From NCBI GenBank assembly GCA_030998015.1, contig JARWMV010000020.1:1-64000 (forward strand): a stretch of 64,000 bases of DNA, in the 5' to 3' direction. The notes under the pieces were generated by a model, which searched no databases, was not told the origin of the DNA, and was given only the letters and a program-made list of their open reading frames with translations. The translations under genes and the position numbers were made by a program. This DNA comes from Ceratorhiza oryzae-sativae. Taxonomy: Eukaryota > Basidiomycota > Agaricomycetes > Cantharellales > Ceratobasidiaceae. Positions 44,825 through 54,875 of this stretch are shown one piece after another; position 1 is the first letter of the stretch; every line of letters starts with the position of its first letter.

Positions 44825-45220
44825 TTGGGAAAGGGTCTATTTTTTCCTTTTATCTTGCTCTTGCTCGAGTACGTCTCTGACGGAACGCACGGCCCTCAAG
44901 TGGCACAACCTTTTACAGAAGATCAGCGCTGCCATCTGTGTGGGTGGTTCGGACACCTATCGATCCACTGCTTCACCCTCAACTCAGTCGAAAGTATCCT
45001 TGAAGAAGCAGGGCACATCAATTTTAGCCGAGTAGTAATTATCAAAGTCTGCCCCCAGAGAGTTGGACGTGCCCAACAAGCCTTCGTCACCGAGCCAGGT
45101 GCCCCTGAGTGCAAGATCTGCCGTTGGCCAAACAAAGCCACCTTCCCCGCGCGCTGCCCCTATTGTCCTAAGAAGGACAAATTCCTCTATTACTACACCA
45201 TCACTCGCAACCAGCTCTAA
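44825..45220 (+). CDS. T leader ORF: CCHC-knuckle and CxxC protein
   Basis: A 131-aa open frame (probable coding part from ~44890) with CHLCGWFGHLSIHC, a CX2CX4HX4C knuckle, followed by CKICRW and ARCPYC pairs that could form a second zinc site. It lies upstream of gag, which has its own knuckle. The downstream leader frames overlap or follow directly in other frames. I do not recognise the family; it may be an element-specific nucleic-acid-binding protein or a split N-terminal Gag extension. Confidence 0.4.
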   Translation: MGKGLFFPFILLLLEYVSDGTHGPQVAQPFTEDQRCHLCGWFGHLSIHCFTLNSVESILEEAGHINFSRVVIIKVCPQRVGRAQQAFVTEPGAPECKICRWPNKATFPARCPYCPKKDKFLYYYTITRNQL

Positions 45221-45225
45221 GCTTG

Positions 45226-45795
45226 AGAACCTTGGTCAACAGCTTCTTCGTCACCTGTTAAACACTATCGAAAACTTCCAAGACAGGTACCGTTATTACC
45301 GGAATAAGTACGAAGAAACCTGTGAAAAACTTCACGAAGCCGAGGCCCGTTGCGCATACTTAACTGAGCGTTTGCGCGAACACCAGGAGGACTACCTATC
45401 CCTCCTCCAAGACCATCTCAGACTAGAAGCTATAGTCCGAGAAACAGTTGAACCCCACAAGTACGCCTTCCCCGTCTTCTCAACGCCGTCAGACCTTCCT
45501 CACCCCACCTTTCTAAGTGGCACGGGCTCGCCAATTCAGGAAGAAACATCCCTTCCAGCAGCCCAAGCCAATCCTCCCCAAGGAGACACTCCTGCGGGAT
45601 CAAACTAAATTGAAGAGGGTGGAGTGCCCATACCATTGCCAAGACACCAAAAGTTGGGACTTGGACGATACCTGGCTAAGATTTGCGGGGATCAGAAACT
45701 TCGAAATTTATAGACTCGTGCGGGGGAAAGAAATCCTATATTACCAAAACAATTCCCAATTCCCTGTACTTCCTTACCGTCTCCGTCGCCTTTAG
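45226..45795 (+). CDS. T leader ORFs: coiled-coil protein and small basic ORF
   Basis: The frame open from 45063 (likely coding from ~45226) to 45608 has a heptad-rich stretch (QQLLRHLLNTIENFQDRYRYYRNKYEETCEKL begins at about 45237; positions 45237-45440 are coiled-coil-like). A second frame, 45517-45795, overlaps it and is basic and aromatic-rich (TWLRFAGIRNFEIYRLVRG). Both end before the gag ATG at 45820. Continuous coding character across three frames suggests either several small ORFs or one frame broken by indels. Confidence 0.35.
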
Positions 45796-45819
45796 AATTC
45801 TATCAAACCTTCTCTAAAA

Positions 45820-47211
45820 ATGGCGTCACAACCTCCTGCCCCTGCTTGGGCGAATATGTCTGATGAAGATAAGGTCATCTATATGCTTCGATCAATGGAC
45901 GAACTGCGAGAGCGAACCAATAATCTCCAAAATGATATTGGGGACGTCGAACACAATAATAAGACCTACACAGATTCACTCAAGGCCAAACTTACCACGA
46001 ATCAGACAAAAATAGATGCGGATGTGGCCGGACTAGCCACCAATGTCAATAACCTAGTGGGAATGTTAGCCATTCTTCAAACTACTATCACGCGCATTGA
46101 AGCGCAAATCAACACCTCCATGGGTGGCTCAGGCACTGTCCAAGTACTAGCTCCCACAGGTACAGCCCAACCACAACCAACAGCACCTGCTCCTTCTGGA
46201 GGGTCGACTGCAAAGGTTAAGATGGCCACCCCTCAAAAGTTTGATGGCACAAAGCGGGAAGACGCCATCTCATTCAGAATTGCATGTGCCTGATATATCA
46301 ATACAAACATGAGTGGGCACTCGGCTGACCAAGTAGTCGCCTTCATCACCTCTTATCTCGAAGGGTCAGCAGCGGAATGGGTTAACTCGTATGAAGAATT
46401 CGAAATTCTCAACCCTGGAACTGCAATCCCCTGGCTTCACAATGCCAATTTATTCTGGCAGGAATTCACCACCCGATATGGGGACCTGAACCGCACTGAA
46501 AATAACCACGACAAGTGGCGGAAGTTGAAACAATCCAAGACGGTTCAGGACTATCTCACCCTATTCAACTTATATTCCACAGGCCTCAACTACAACGATG
46601 CCGCCATGCGTGATCAGTTCTATGATGGGCTGTCGTCAGACGTAACAGATAGCATGGTGGCCCAAAACTATGATCCCCGCACAAAAACATTTGCCCAGCT
46701 CACACAGCGGGCCCTGGAAATTGACCGCCACCTCATTTCCTTTGGCAGCAAGAGGACATCTCATGGGGGTAATAAGTCCAGCAGCAACAATGCTTCGACT
46801 AGCAGGCCCACGAATAACCCCCAAAGCGCCCCCCAAAAGGAGAAATTCAAGAATGGGGAACGCATATACAAGATTAAAGATGGCAGGGCTGTAAAAGGTC
46901 AAATTGTAGCCATTGGCCCTAATACAAAGGGCTTCACGGTTCCAACCGTCCGCTATGATGGCAGTAATACCAACGTACAAGAATCCTTCAAGGACATAAA
47001 GAAGGACAACCATCCGCCGGCGGCCCCAAAGGCAAAGGATCCAGACGCAATGGATCTGGATAGTGCAGGAAAAGGAAAGGGGACGAACACCTGCTATAAC
47101 TGTGGAGGACGGGGCCATATTGCAGCCAAATGCCCCTCAGCCAAGATGTCAGGATACGAGGCAGTGGTTGAGGATGTAGAAACAACCGATGATGAGTCGG
47201 TAAAAGAATGA
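45820..47211 (+). pseudogene. gag: T Gag (one in-frame TGA)
   Basis: Open frame from MASQPPAPAW with an N-terminal coiled coil (~residues 20-90), capsid region (KFDGTKREDAISFRIACA, then EWVNSYEEFEIL and FWQEFTTRYGDLN), a basic linker and a knuckle CYNCGGRGHIAAKC near the end. A single TGA at ~46291-46293 lies inside the capsid, probably from CGA. The gag stop overlaps the pol start as ATGA at 47208-47211. Confidence 0.88.
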
Positions 47212-50200
47212 GCTCAAACCGTGCCAGGGGGGCGGTCTTGGGCGCTATGTTACAAAATGCGCATAATGAAAATAAAAATATGGAAATGGAATGTATGTCG
47301 TTAGGAAACCAATCACAACTACAGTTTTTCTTTCATGCATTCCCTCTGCGCATAACCCCCAAACACAAGTCTGCATATAACATGAAAAAATTCAACGGAT
47401 GGGCCATGATAGACTCAGGGGCCACGTCAGTATTTATACATGAAGATTTGATTAAACAATACCGTATTCCTACCGTTGCCCTAAAAACACCCAAGAAATT
47501 GAGGGTAATCGATGGAAGGGAGATAGACTCTGGGTCTGTGACCCATTACTGCACCTTTGAGTTGTGCATTCAGGAGCACCGAGAAATCCTCAGTGCCTAT
47601 GTTGTGAACGTCGGCAAAAACGATTTAGTCCTGGGCATGTCATGGCTCAAATTCCATAACCCCAACATTGATTGGGATGGGAAGGACATGAAGTTCAACT
47701 CACCAATATGCCTGAAGCACTGCATCACAAAACCCTTGCACGTGCGTGCAAATGAACCTAAGGAGCTTCAGCTGGACTCCTTAGACTCCCTCCCAACAAA
47801 ATATAAAGAATTCCAGAAAATATTCGCCGAAGAAGACGACGTCCAACCATTACCACCCCATAGGAAGTGGGATATGGAAATAGATTTAAAACCAGACGCC
47901 AAGCCAAGGCATGGTCCCATATATAGCGTGGGTGTCAAGGAAGATGCAGAATTACGCAAAACCTTGGATCGCCAACTAAAAGCAGGGCATATCAGACCCT
48001 CAAGGTCACCAATGGCATCCCCAGTCATATTTGTCAAAAAGAAGAATGGGAAGCTGCGCATGTGCATTGACTACCGTCGGCTAAACGAAATGACTGTCTC
48101 CAATGTGTACCCACTCCCACGCATCAATGATATTGTGGAAACCTTGCAGGGGGCAAAGATATTCACCAAGTTTGACCTAAAGTGGGGTTTCAACCTCATA
48201 CGAATTTGGGAAGGAGACGAATGGAAGGCCGCTTTCAAGACCAAATACAGGCTGTATGAGCCTCTAGTTATGCAATTTGGTCAAAAAAATGCACCAGGAA
48301 CCTTCATGGCCATGATCCAAGAAGAATTCCAGGACATCGAAGGCATTTACGTTGTAATTTACATGGACGACATATTAGTATTCTCCAAAAACCAGGAAGA
48401 ACATGAAACATGTCAAGGAGGTCTTACGTCGCCTCCAAAAAGCTGGCCTATATTGCGCCTTGGAGAAATGTGTTTTCGATGTCACTGAAGTCGATTACCT
48501 GGGAATAGTAGTGACTCCCCAGGGAATTAAAGTAGACCCAGCCAAGGTCGAAAAGGCTGTTGAATGGCCAACCCCTACCAACCCAACCGAAGTCCTGGAA
48601 GGGTTGGGGTTTGCAAATTGGTTGAGACACTTCATAAAAGACTTTTCAAAATCACAAGATGTCTTTATGAACTTGTCAAAAAGGACGTAAAATGGGAATG
48701 GACAGCAGAAAGGGATCAAGCATGGAATCTGTGAAGCAAAAATTAAAAGAAGCCCCCCTCCTAATTCAGCCAGAACCCAACAAACCATTCATTTTGGAAA
48801 CCGACGCCTCAGGCTATGCCACAGGCGCTGTATTACTGCAATATGGAGAGGACGGAATGCTCCACCCAATTTCCTATTACTCCAAGGCAATGGTCCCAGC
48901 AGAAAGAAACTACGATATCTACAACAAAGAAATGCTGGCAATTATCAAGGCCCTTAAACACTGGCGTCATTTGCTAGAAGGGGCCGAACACCCAGTAAAC
49001 ATTGTCTGTGACCACAAGAATTTGGAGTATTGGAAGACAAATCGGCCACTGAACGGTCAAGTCACACGGTGGCATGAGTTTTTATCCAGGTTCGAATTCA
49101 AGATTTTGTATATTGAAGGGGCAAAGAATGGCCGGGCAGACATACTCTCTAGGCTGTCTAGACACATCCCTAAAGAGGGGGGTGAGAGCCAAGCTCTGCT
49201 TGCACAAAACCAATTTTTGGAATTAAAATCCCTGTGGTTACAAGCAATCACACCAGACCATGACCTGGAACAACTCATTAGGGACGCTATCCCAGGGGAT
49301 GAGCACCTGTCAAAAGTGCTAAAAGCCCTAGATGACAATGAGAAGGTCAAAGATTGGGAATGGGATGAAGGACTCTTACGACACAAGGGCAGAATCTATG
49401 TCCCAAATAACAAAGAACTTCGCAAACTGGTCATTGAAAGCTGTCATGATAGTCCAGCAGCAGGACACCCAGGACAGTTCAGAACATATGAGCTGTTAAA
49501 TCGCAAATACACATGGTTATCAATGAAAAAATCAGTCAACGAATATGTCACACACTGCGAGTCATGCATCAGGAACAAGCACAGCAACCAAGTCCCCCCA
49601 GGGCTCTTAAACCCAATACCTGCACCAGAAAAACCTTGGGAGGAAATTACCTACGATCTGATTACCGGGCTACCCTTGTCAGAGGGATTTGATGCCATAT
49701 TTACAGTTGTTGACCGCCTGACAAAAATGGTCCACTTTATTCCATGTCAATCGGAAGCCAGTGCTATGGATTGCGCCAACCTGTTCCTAACATATGTATG
49801 GAAACTCCATGGGTTACCACGGAAAACAATCTCAGACCGTGGCCCCAACTTCGCATCCAAATTCTTAAGGCACTTATACAAACGACTGGATATAAAACCC
49901 TCCTACTCCACAGCATACCACCCTCAGACGGATGGCCAGTCTGAACGAGCCAACCAAGTAGTGGAAGGGTACATCAGACACTACGTATCAGACAGACAAG
50001 ATGACTGGGTCTTGCTCCTACCATTAGCTGAATTTGCCTACAATAATGGTGTCAACGCCTCAACTGGCAAATCACCATTCTTCGCAAACTACGGTTTCCA
50101 CCCAAGGCTAGCAGTCGGGGACAGGGAGGAACCAGAACTCCCCTTAGCGGACAACCATGCAGAATGGCTCCAAAAGGGCCATGACGAACTTAAGGCAGCC

Positions 50201-50734
50201 CTGGAAATAGCGAACCAGAGGATCAAGGAATACTATGACCAGAAGCATCGGATTCCTGAAGCTATTAAGGTTGGAGACAAAGTCTGGCTTGATACCAAAA
50301 ACATACGGACACAGCAGGCCTCCAGGAAACTGGCCCACAAAAGAGTTGGACCATTCAAGGTGGTAGCACAACATGGCACAAATGCCTACAAATTGGACCT
50401 ACCGATAACCATGAAAATACACCCAGTATTTCATGTCTCACTCCTGACCAAATATAAAGACGACCCCTATGGCCGTCAGGTTCCCCCACCACCACCTGTG
50501 GTAACTCCTGAAGGGGAAGAAGAGTTCGAAGTGGAACAGATCATAAAGTCACGATACAACAAACAATCTAACGTCTTCGAATACTATGTCAAGTGGCTTG
50601 GCTATGACGAGCGACAGTGGTTAACCTATGACGACCTGGTGAATGCACCAGAACTCATCGCTGACTATGTCAAGTCGCACCCAAAGGCACCCCAGGACCC
50701 CTGTGCCTTGAAGGGGGGAAGTGTCACGAACTGA
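47208..50734 (+). pseudogene. pol: T Pol: protease, RT, RNase H, integrase, chromodomain (two frameshifts)
   Basis: Protease MIDSGATSVFIH (~47407); RT CIDYRRLNEM and YMDDILVFSKN (~48360); RNase H ETDASGYATG (~48800); integrase HHCC (HDSPAAGHPGQ to CESCIRNKHSN), YDLITGLP, SDRGPNFASKF and QSERANQVV; GPY-like KVGDKVWLDTKN; chromodomain ~50525-50690 (YYVKWLGYDERQW). Frameshifts near 48405-48410 and 48690 break RT and the RT-RNase H join; 48692-50734 is open. Closest in organisation to Tf1/Tf2-type fungal elements. Confidence 0.92.
50711..50721 (+). promoter_or_regulatory. Polypurine tract of T
   Basis: AAGGGGGGAAG directly before the 3' LTR TG at 50722, as expected for plus-strand DNA priming. 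Confidence 0.8.
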
Positions 50735-51098
50735 CACGCATACATCCACTCTACAATATTTTCTCGATTTTCTACATTTTATGAGATCATCTTCAAAACA
50801 TACATGCCTTTTATGGTATATCTGTGTCATGTGACTCAGGGAATGTTCCGGACCGGTAACCAAGAGGTATTTCAACTCTGATGTGAAATTCCGCAGTTCT
50901 GCAGTCGCTTCTACTGCTTCTATCTCTTATCTGTTGTGACTCACTGTACGGACTTGTTTGTTATGATGTGGCTCGTACTATGTATATAAACCAGGTCAAG
51001 TTCGCAGAGGACTCCTCAAGAACTTGACCTCTCGTCGAATACAAGTTCTTTTACTTTTCTTACTATTTCCCTTTTTGCCTGACTTGTCGTCGTCGACA
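50722..51098 (+). repeat. 3' LTR of T
   Basis: A 377-bp LTR nearly identical to 44156-44532. The few differences (e.g. TCCGCAG/TCTGCAG, CTGTCGTG/CTGTTGTG) are mainly C/T at CpG, pointing to recent insertion. Confidence 0.93.
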
Positions 51099-51103
51099 TT
51101 GAG

Positions 51104-51752
51104 GGCGGAGGCAGACCTGGAGGACGGGGCGGAGATTGTTGCCTCAGCGACAAAAAAAGATTACTACCAGGCATTCAAGCGCCTGCGCCCCCTCCAGATG
51201 GTGACGACGTGGAACTTGGTACGAGCATATGCTGAGTACACATATAAGGAGGACCAGGGATGCATGCCTGCAATCCCAGTGGAGTTGGAAGTCCCAGAAG
51301 ACCAGGCGCACATTGACAGGGCGGACCGATGGTTTGCGGAAGAGGCTGAGAAGAGAGGGAGGGGCATGCACCATTGCATCCTGGTGATCGAAGGCGAAAC
51401 AGGAACTGGGAAGACGGCGTATGCGCGATCAAAGGGCTCCCATAGCCGGATGTGCAACGTCTGGAACGTGGGGAATCTGTCGGAGGACGCCGACATCTGG
51501 ATCCTGGATGACATGGTCCAGTCAAACGGGAAGTACTTGCTCAAAGCCCTGAGCCAGTACGAAGCAGACTTCACAGGCAGATATGCTCATGTGAAGTCAA
51601 TGAAGGTACAGCCAACGGTGATCCTGGGGAATAGCCGGTCGGCCATAATGAAGTGTTGGACAGACATAGAGGGGGAAGAAGGGGACTTATGGGTATCCAA
51701 AAACGTAGACTGGGTATACTCAGGAGGGAAGCCATTTTTTATTTTTCCTTAA
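51104..51752 (+). pseudogene. rep: R-C rep, SF3 helicase half
   Basis: Continues the frame of 43515-44155 after the T element. Walker A GETGTGKTAYARS near 51394, Walker B DIWILDDM near 51490, motif C VILGNS near 51621, all with the expected acidic and Asn residues. The C-terminus SGGKPFFIFP is shared with both other copies. About 200 residues are open to the stop at 51752. In CRESS viruses this ATPase domain acts as the replicative helicase. Confidence 0.87.
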
Positions 51753-51848
51753 AAAATAAAAATAAATTATCTTTGTATAAGCTGTTTTTATTCACAGACC
51801 ATGTGTTGAGAAGTAAGCTTAAACAAGGAAATAAGCAAGGAGAAAGTA

Positions 51849-51973
51849 ATCTCATGTAGCGTAGAGGTTAAGGGGTCTAGCCTGACTCATCATCTCCTAG
51901 CTAATCAATTACACATTGAAAGGAAGGTTGTTGGTTCGAGTCCAGCGCCCTTAACCTCCTTGATATATGAGAT
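51849..51973 (+). other. tRNA-like / nested hairpin element of R-C
   Basis: ATCTCAT (51849-51855) pairs with ATGAGAT (51967-51973); GAGGTTAAGGG (51864-51874) pairs with CCCTTAACCTC (51948-51958); the T-arm is GTTGG TTCGAGT CCAGC (51930-51946). TAGCGTAGAGGTTAAGG (51858-51874) resembles a tRNA A-box of the Ser/Leu type. A full cloverleaf could not be drawn by hand. Confidence 0.45.
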
Positions 51974-52050
51974 ACCTTTTAGAAACTTTTAGAACCCAGA
52001 AAAGAACCATGCCTCGAGATCCCCCAAGACATGTCCAAAGGGGGGGATAA

Positions 52051-52727
52051 TGTTATGACCCGCCTAGCAGACATAACCTAACAACCGAATATTGTACAGA
52101 TTTATGGCATTTTTCCCAAAGCAGAACAAACCATAAACAGGATCACGTGATCTCGGCGCTTACCCAACGATTAAGCGCCGGTGGTTACCCTGAACTCGCT
52201 CCAGCGTTTCTCTCCCATGTTACCTGGAGCAAGGAGCGAGTTGTCACGTGATCTTGGCGCTTACCAACGATTAAGTGCCGGTGGTTACCCTGAACTCGCT
52301 CCAGCGTTTCTCTCCCATGTTACCTGGAGCAAGGAGCGAGTTGTCACGTGACCTTGGCGCTTACCCAACGATTAAGCGCCAGGTGCTTAAGTTCAAAAAG
52401 TCACATGACCCTCGGACCTCGCGCAGCTCTATAAGATTCAGAGCCACACAAACATAAGACAAACAATTACCTAACCCATAGTACTGTACATAACCTACAC
52501 CTACTGCGGAGTACACTTAGATAATATGACCGCAGCCACCGCAGCCACAGGTATATATAAGGAGGATAAAACAAGACTGGACGCCTCAGCTTGCTTTATC
52601 TTGTCAACCACCATAGACCATAGCAAACACTGTAACTAGAACGCTCAATACATACTGCATAGCACCAAACCGTCAATGCAGCCACTACTTAAGTGCTCCA
52701 CAAGGGAGCCTCCAGAGGGTCACGACA
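52051..52727 (+). repeat. 3' LTR of R-C
   Basis: A 677-bp LTR preceded by the polypurine run CAAAGGGGGGGATAA. Hairpins GGCGCTTA/TAAGCGCC with 9-nt loop CCCAACGAT lie at 52155-52179 and 52356-52380. Ends GGTCACGACA, followed by duplication TCACT. Confidence 0.95.
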
Positions 52728-53545
52728 TCACTTGTTGGTTGCACTCTATGTGTTCCACCTCCTCTGGCCAATGGGGAGCTGCTTCCCAGCTGCTTGTGGC
52801 TTGTCTGGTCACCACCTCTACATCTCTGCATTCACAAATGCCTCCTTGGCCATTCTCAGCATGCTAGACCTCCTTTTGTGCTTGGGGGACCAATTCCCAG
52901 CTGCCCATGGCTTGCCTGACCACTGCCTCTACATCTCTGCATGCTTAAACGTGTCTTGTCGTACCCAGCTGCACTTGTTGGTTGTGTTCTGCATGCTCTG
53001 CCTCTGGCTGATGGGGAGCCTCTCCCTGGCTGCTTGTGGCTTGTCTGGTCACTGCCTCTACATCTCCGCATTCATGAATGCCTCCTCAGCCATATCCTGT
53101 GTGCCCTACCTCCTCCCACACTTGGGAAAGCGATTCCTGGCTACCTGTGGCTTGTCTGGTCACCACCTTTACATCTCTGCATTCATGATTACCTCCATGG
53201 TAATCTGCGCTGATACTTGTGAGCACAAGATCTGCAGCTACCTCAAGCAGCTCCTTGGTGGCAAGCCTGATTGCCTGTGTGACTGCAAGGTGGTAGTTTG
53301 TTACTTTCTATTGTTCCACCTTATCTGTGTCCTTGTCCCCCATTTGTTGCCTTGAGTACAGCCCACATATCATGTACTTACAGTTGATGCCTGAATGATA
53401 ACATATATTACTTGAATCCTTGAAATTACATGAGTTGTTGCAACATATTCATGTGATTTAAACTCCCTGCAACTAATTTGGTACTGAATCATGTTCAACG
53501 TGCTGGTACACTTCCTTCCCTGCCCTCCCTCCCTTGTGCACACCT
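52728..53545. repeat. Degenerate tandem repeats (~111-128 bp, about four units), no gene
   Basis: Units beginning with CCAGCTGCTTGTGGCTTG-like sequence start near 52783, 52894, 53021 and 53133, each containing CTCTACATCTCTGCATTC. The 220-aa open frame over this stretch starts in the LTR, is hydrophobic and simply reflects the repeats. 53366-53545 shows nothing recognisable. Confidence 0.6.
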
Positions 53546-53783
53546 AATTTCCCACATTCCCACATTCCTGCACTCCCGCGTTCCTGTGTTCCTGCATTCT
53601 TGCATTCCCGCATATGCCAGTATTCTGGCAATGCAGGAAGTTCCTGCAATTGCCAGCATGCTGTGGGAATCTGGCACTCCCATGTGCTGGGGCCGGAGCC
53701 AGAGCTGGAACCAAGAAATGATTGTGAGTTCCAGCATGCCAGTGCCAGATTCCAGCATTTTTCCAGCTTGACATCCTTAAATA

Positions 53784-54521
53784 GAAAGTTATAGGCTGTT
53801 GAAGATGCTAGGTTTGCATGCTCTCCCACCCCTTGTTTCACACTGATTTAGGCAGTTCATCTAATACAAATGACATTAAGACATTCAATGATCATTTATA
53901 AGCTCTAAATGCATGAATGAAACCAGCTAAGAGGCACATACAGGAGTGGAAGTAGCTGGGATACATTTCCATGCATACACCCAATGGAATAAACCAGTCA
54001 TGCTGAGGGCAGGAGTTCAGCTGGAAGTCTAAAAGCTACATGGAGTATAGTACCCCTGGGAGGGAATCTTTGATCTCAGTTTCAAGGGGACAGGGTAAAG
54101 ACAAGGAAAGTTACAGACCATGCAGTACAAAAATTGGACTTTTTGATCAGATTTACTATGGGATTGAAGACAATTTGCACTGCATGGTCTGTAACTTTCC
54201 TTGCCTTTGCCCTGTCCCCTTGAAACTTAGATCAAAGATTCCCTCCCAGGGGTACTATAATCCATGTAACTTTTAGACTTCCAGCTGAACTCCTGCCCTC
54301 AGCATGACTGGTTTATTCCATTGGGTGTATGCATGGAAATGTATCCAAGCTACTTCCACTCCTGTATGTGCCTCTTAGCTGGTTTCATTCATGCATTTAG
54401 AGCTTATAAATGATCATTGAATGTCTTAATGTCATTTGTATTAGATGAACTGCCTAAATCAGTGTGAAACAAGGGGTGGGAGAGCATGCAAACCTAGCAT
54501 CTTCAACAGCCTATAACTTTC
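53784..54521. mobile_element. Fold-back element with 343-bp arms, TA duplication
   Basis: Arms 53784-54126 and 54179-54521 are near-perfect inverted repeats separated by a 52-bp spacer. Ends are TA|GAAAGTTATAGG and CCTATAACTTTC|TA. It lies inside the right arm region of the TA-flanked unit and interrupts sequence that is continuous in the left arm. No coding capacity; probably a MITE mobilised by a Tc1/mariner-type transposase. Confidence 0.8.
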
Positions 54522-54875
54522 TAATAGTGCATCCCAACTTGCTGAAACTCTGAAAACATACTCTTATGGTGTTTAAAAGATGCCTGCCATATTTTGTTTT
54601 AGATAAATTGACCAGGAAATGAGCAGGCTAGCCTGTTTTTACTCAGCATGAGCATCCAGGTATGAATTGTCAAATCAAATGGGACAGCCAAAAATTTCTC
54701 CAAACATTATCTTGCCATAGAGTCATGCTGTTGTCCTGAAATTTTGCCAGGGAAATCACATGGCATATAGCTATATATTCTATTAACACATGTGTCTGAT
54801 ATTGTCTATCCTTCATCTTTTACAGTTGTTTCTTTGTCATATGGTCACATTTCCCATTTGATTTGTTGCCCAGTG

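Larger units (their letters stand above)
44156..51098 (+). mobile_element. T: complete Tf1-like chromodomain gypsy element in R-C rep
   Basis: Two 377-bp LTRs (44156-44532, 50722-51098) differ at only a few positions, mostly CpG. Target duplication TCGAG (44151-44155) / TTGAG (51099-51103), one mismatch. Order: LTR, self-complementary primer segment, leader ORFs, gag, protease-RT-RNase H-integrase-chromodomain, polypurine tract, LTR. It is inserted in R-C rep and a second copy lies in G, so T is the youngest family by nesting. Confidence 0.93.
36213..52727 (+). mobile_element. R-C: complete R-family chromodomain gypsy element carrying a CRESS-like module
   Basis: Bounded by 677-bp LTRs and a perfect duplication TCACT (36208-36212, 52728-52732). 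Order: 5' LTR, gag, pol, orfX, orfY (minus), intergenic repeats, rep, tRNA-like element, polypurine tract, 3' LTR. Without the nested T element (44156-51103) it is ~9.57 kb. It is the least CpG-depleted of the three R copies and so the closest to the ancestral sequence, but pol has three small indels and gag one stop. Confidence 0.93.
30533..54875. mobile_element. TA-flanked composite unit with ~350-bp inverted arms, splitting Plavaka
   Basis: The left end starts TA|CACTGGGCAACAAATCAA and the right end is its inverse followed by TA. The arms (30533-30885 and 54524-54875) are near-identical inverted repeats. Removing 30533-54875 with one TA joins the Plavaka frame without a gap (WWWNMQVS then IYTWCKKVEK), which fixes both borders. 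After subtracting R-C, the S LTR and the fold-back element, the unit is ~6.6 kb. TA duplication suggests Tc1/mariner-type transposition, yet the only transposase visible inside is hAT-like. Confidence 0.7.

Noticed and set aside
51849..51973. Functional tRNA gene
   Set aside because: T-arm is convincing, but D-arm and anticodon arm could not be folded consistently in the three copies; reported as tRNA-like only.
52693..53355. 220-aa hydrophobic open frame resembling a membrane protein
   Set aside because: It starts in the R LTR and its length comes from ~111-bp tandem DNA repeats; no conserved domain.
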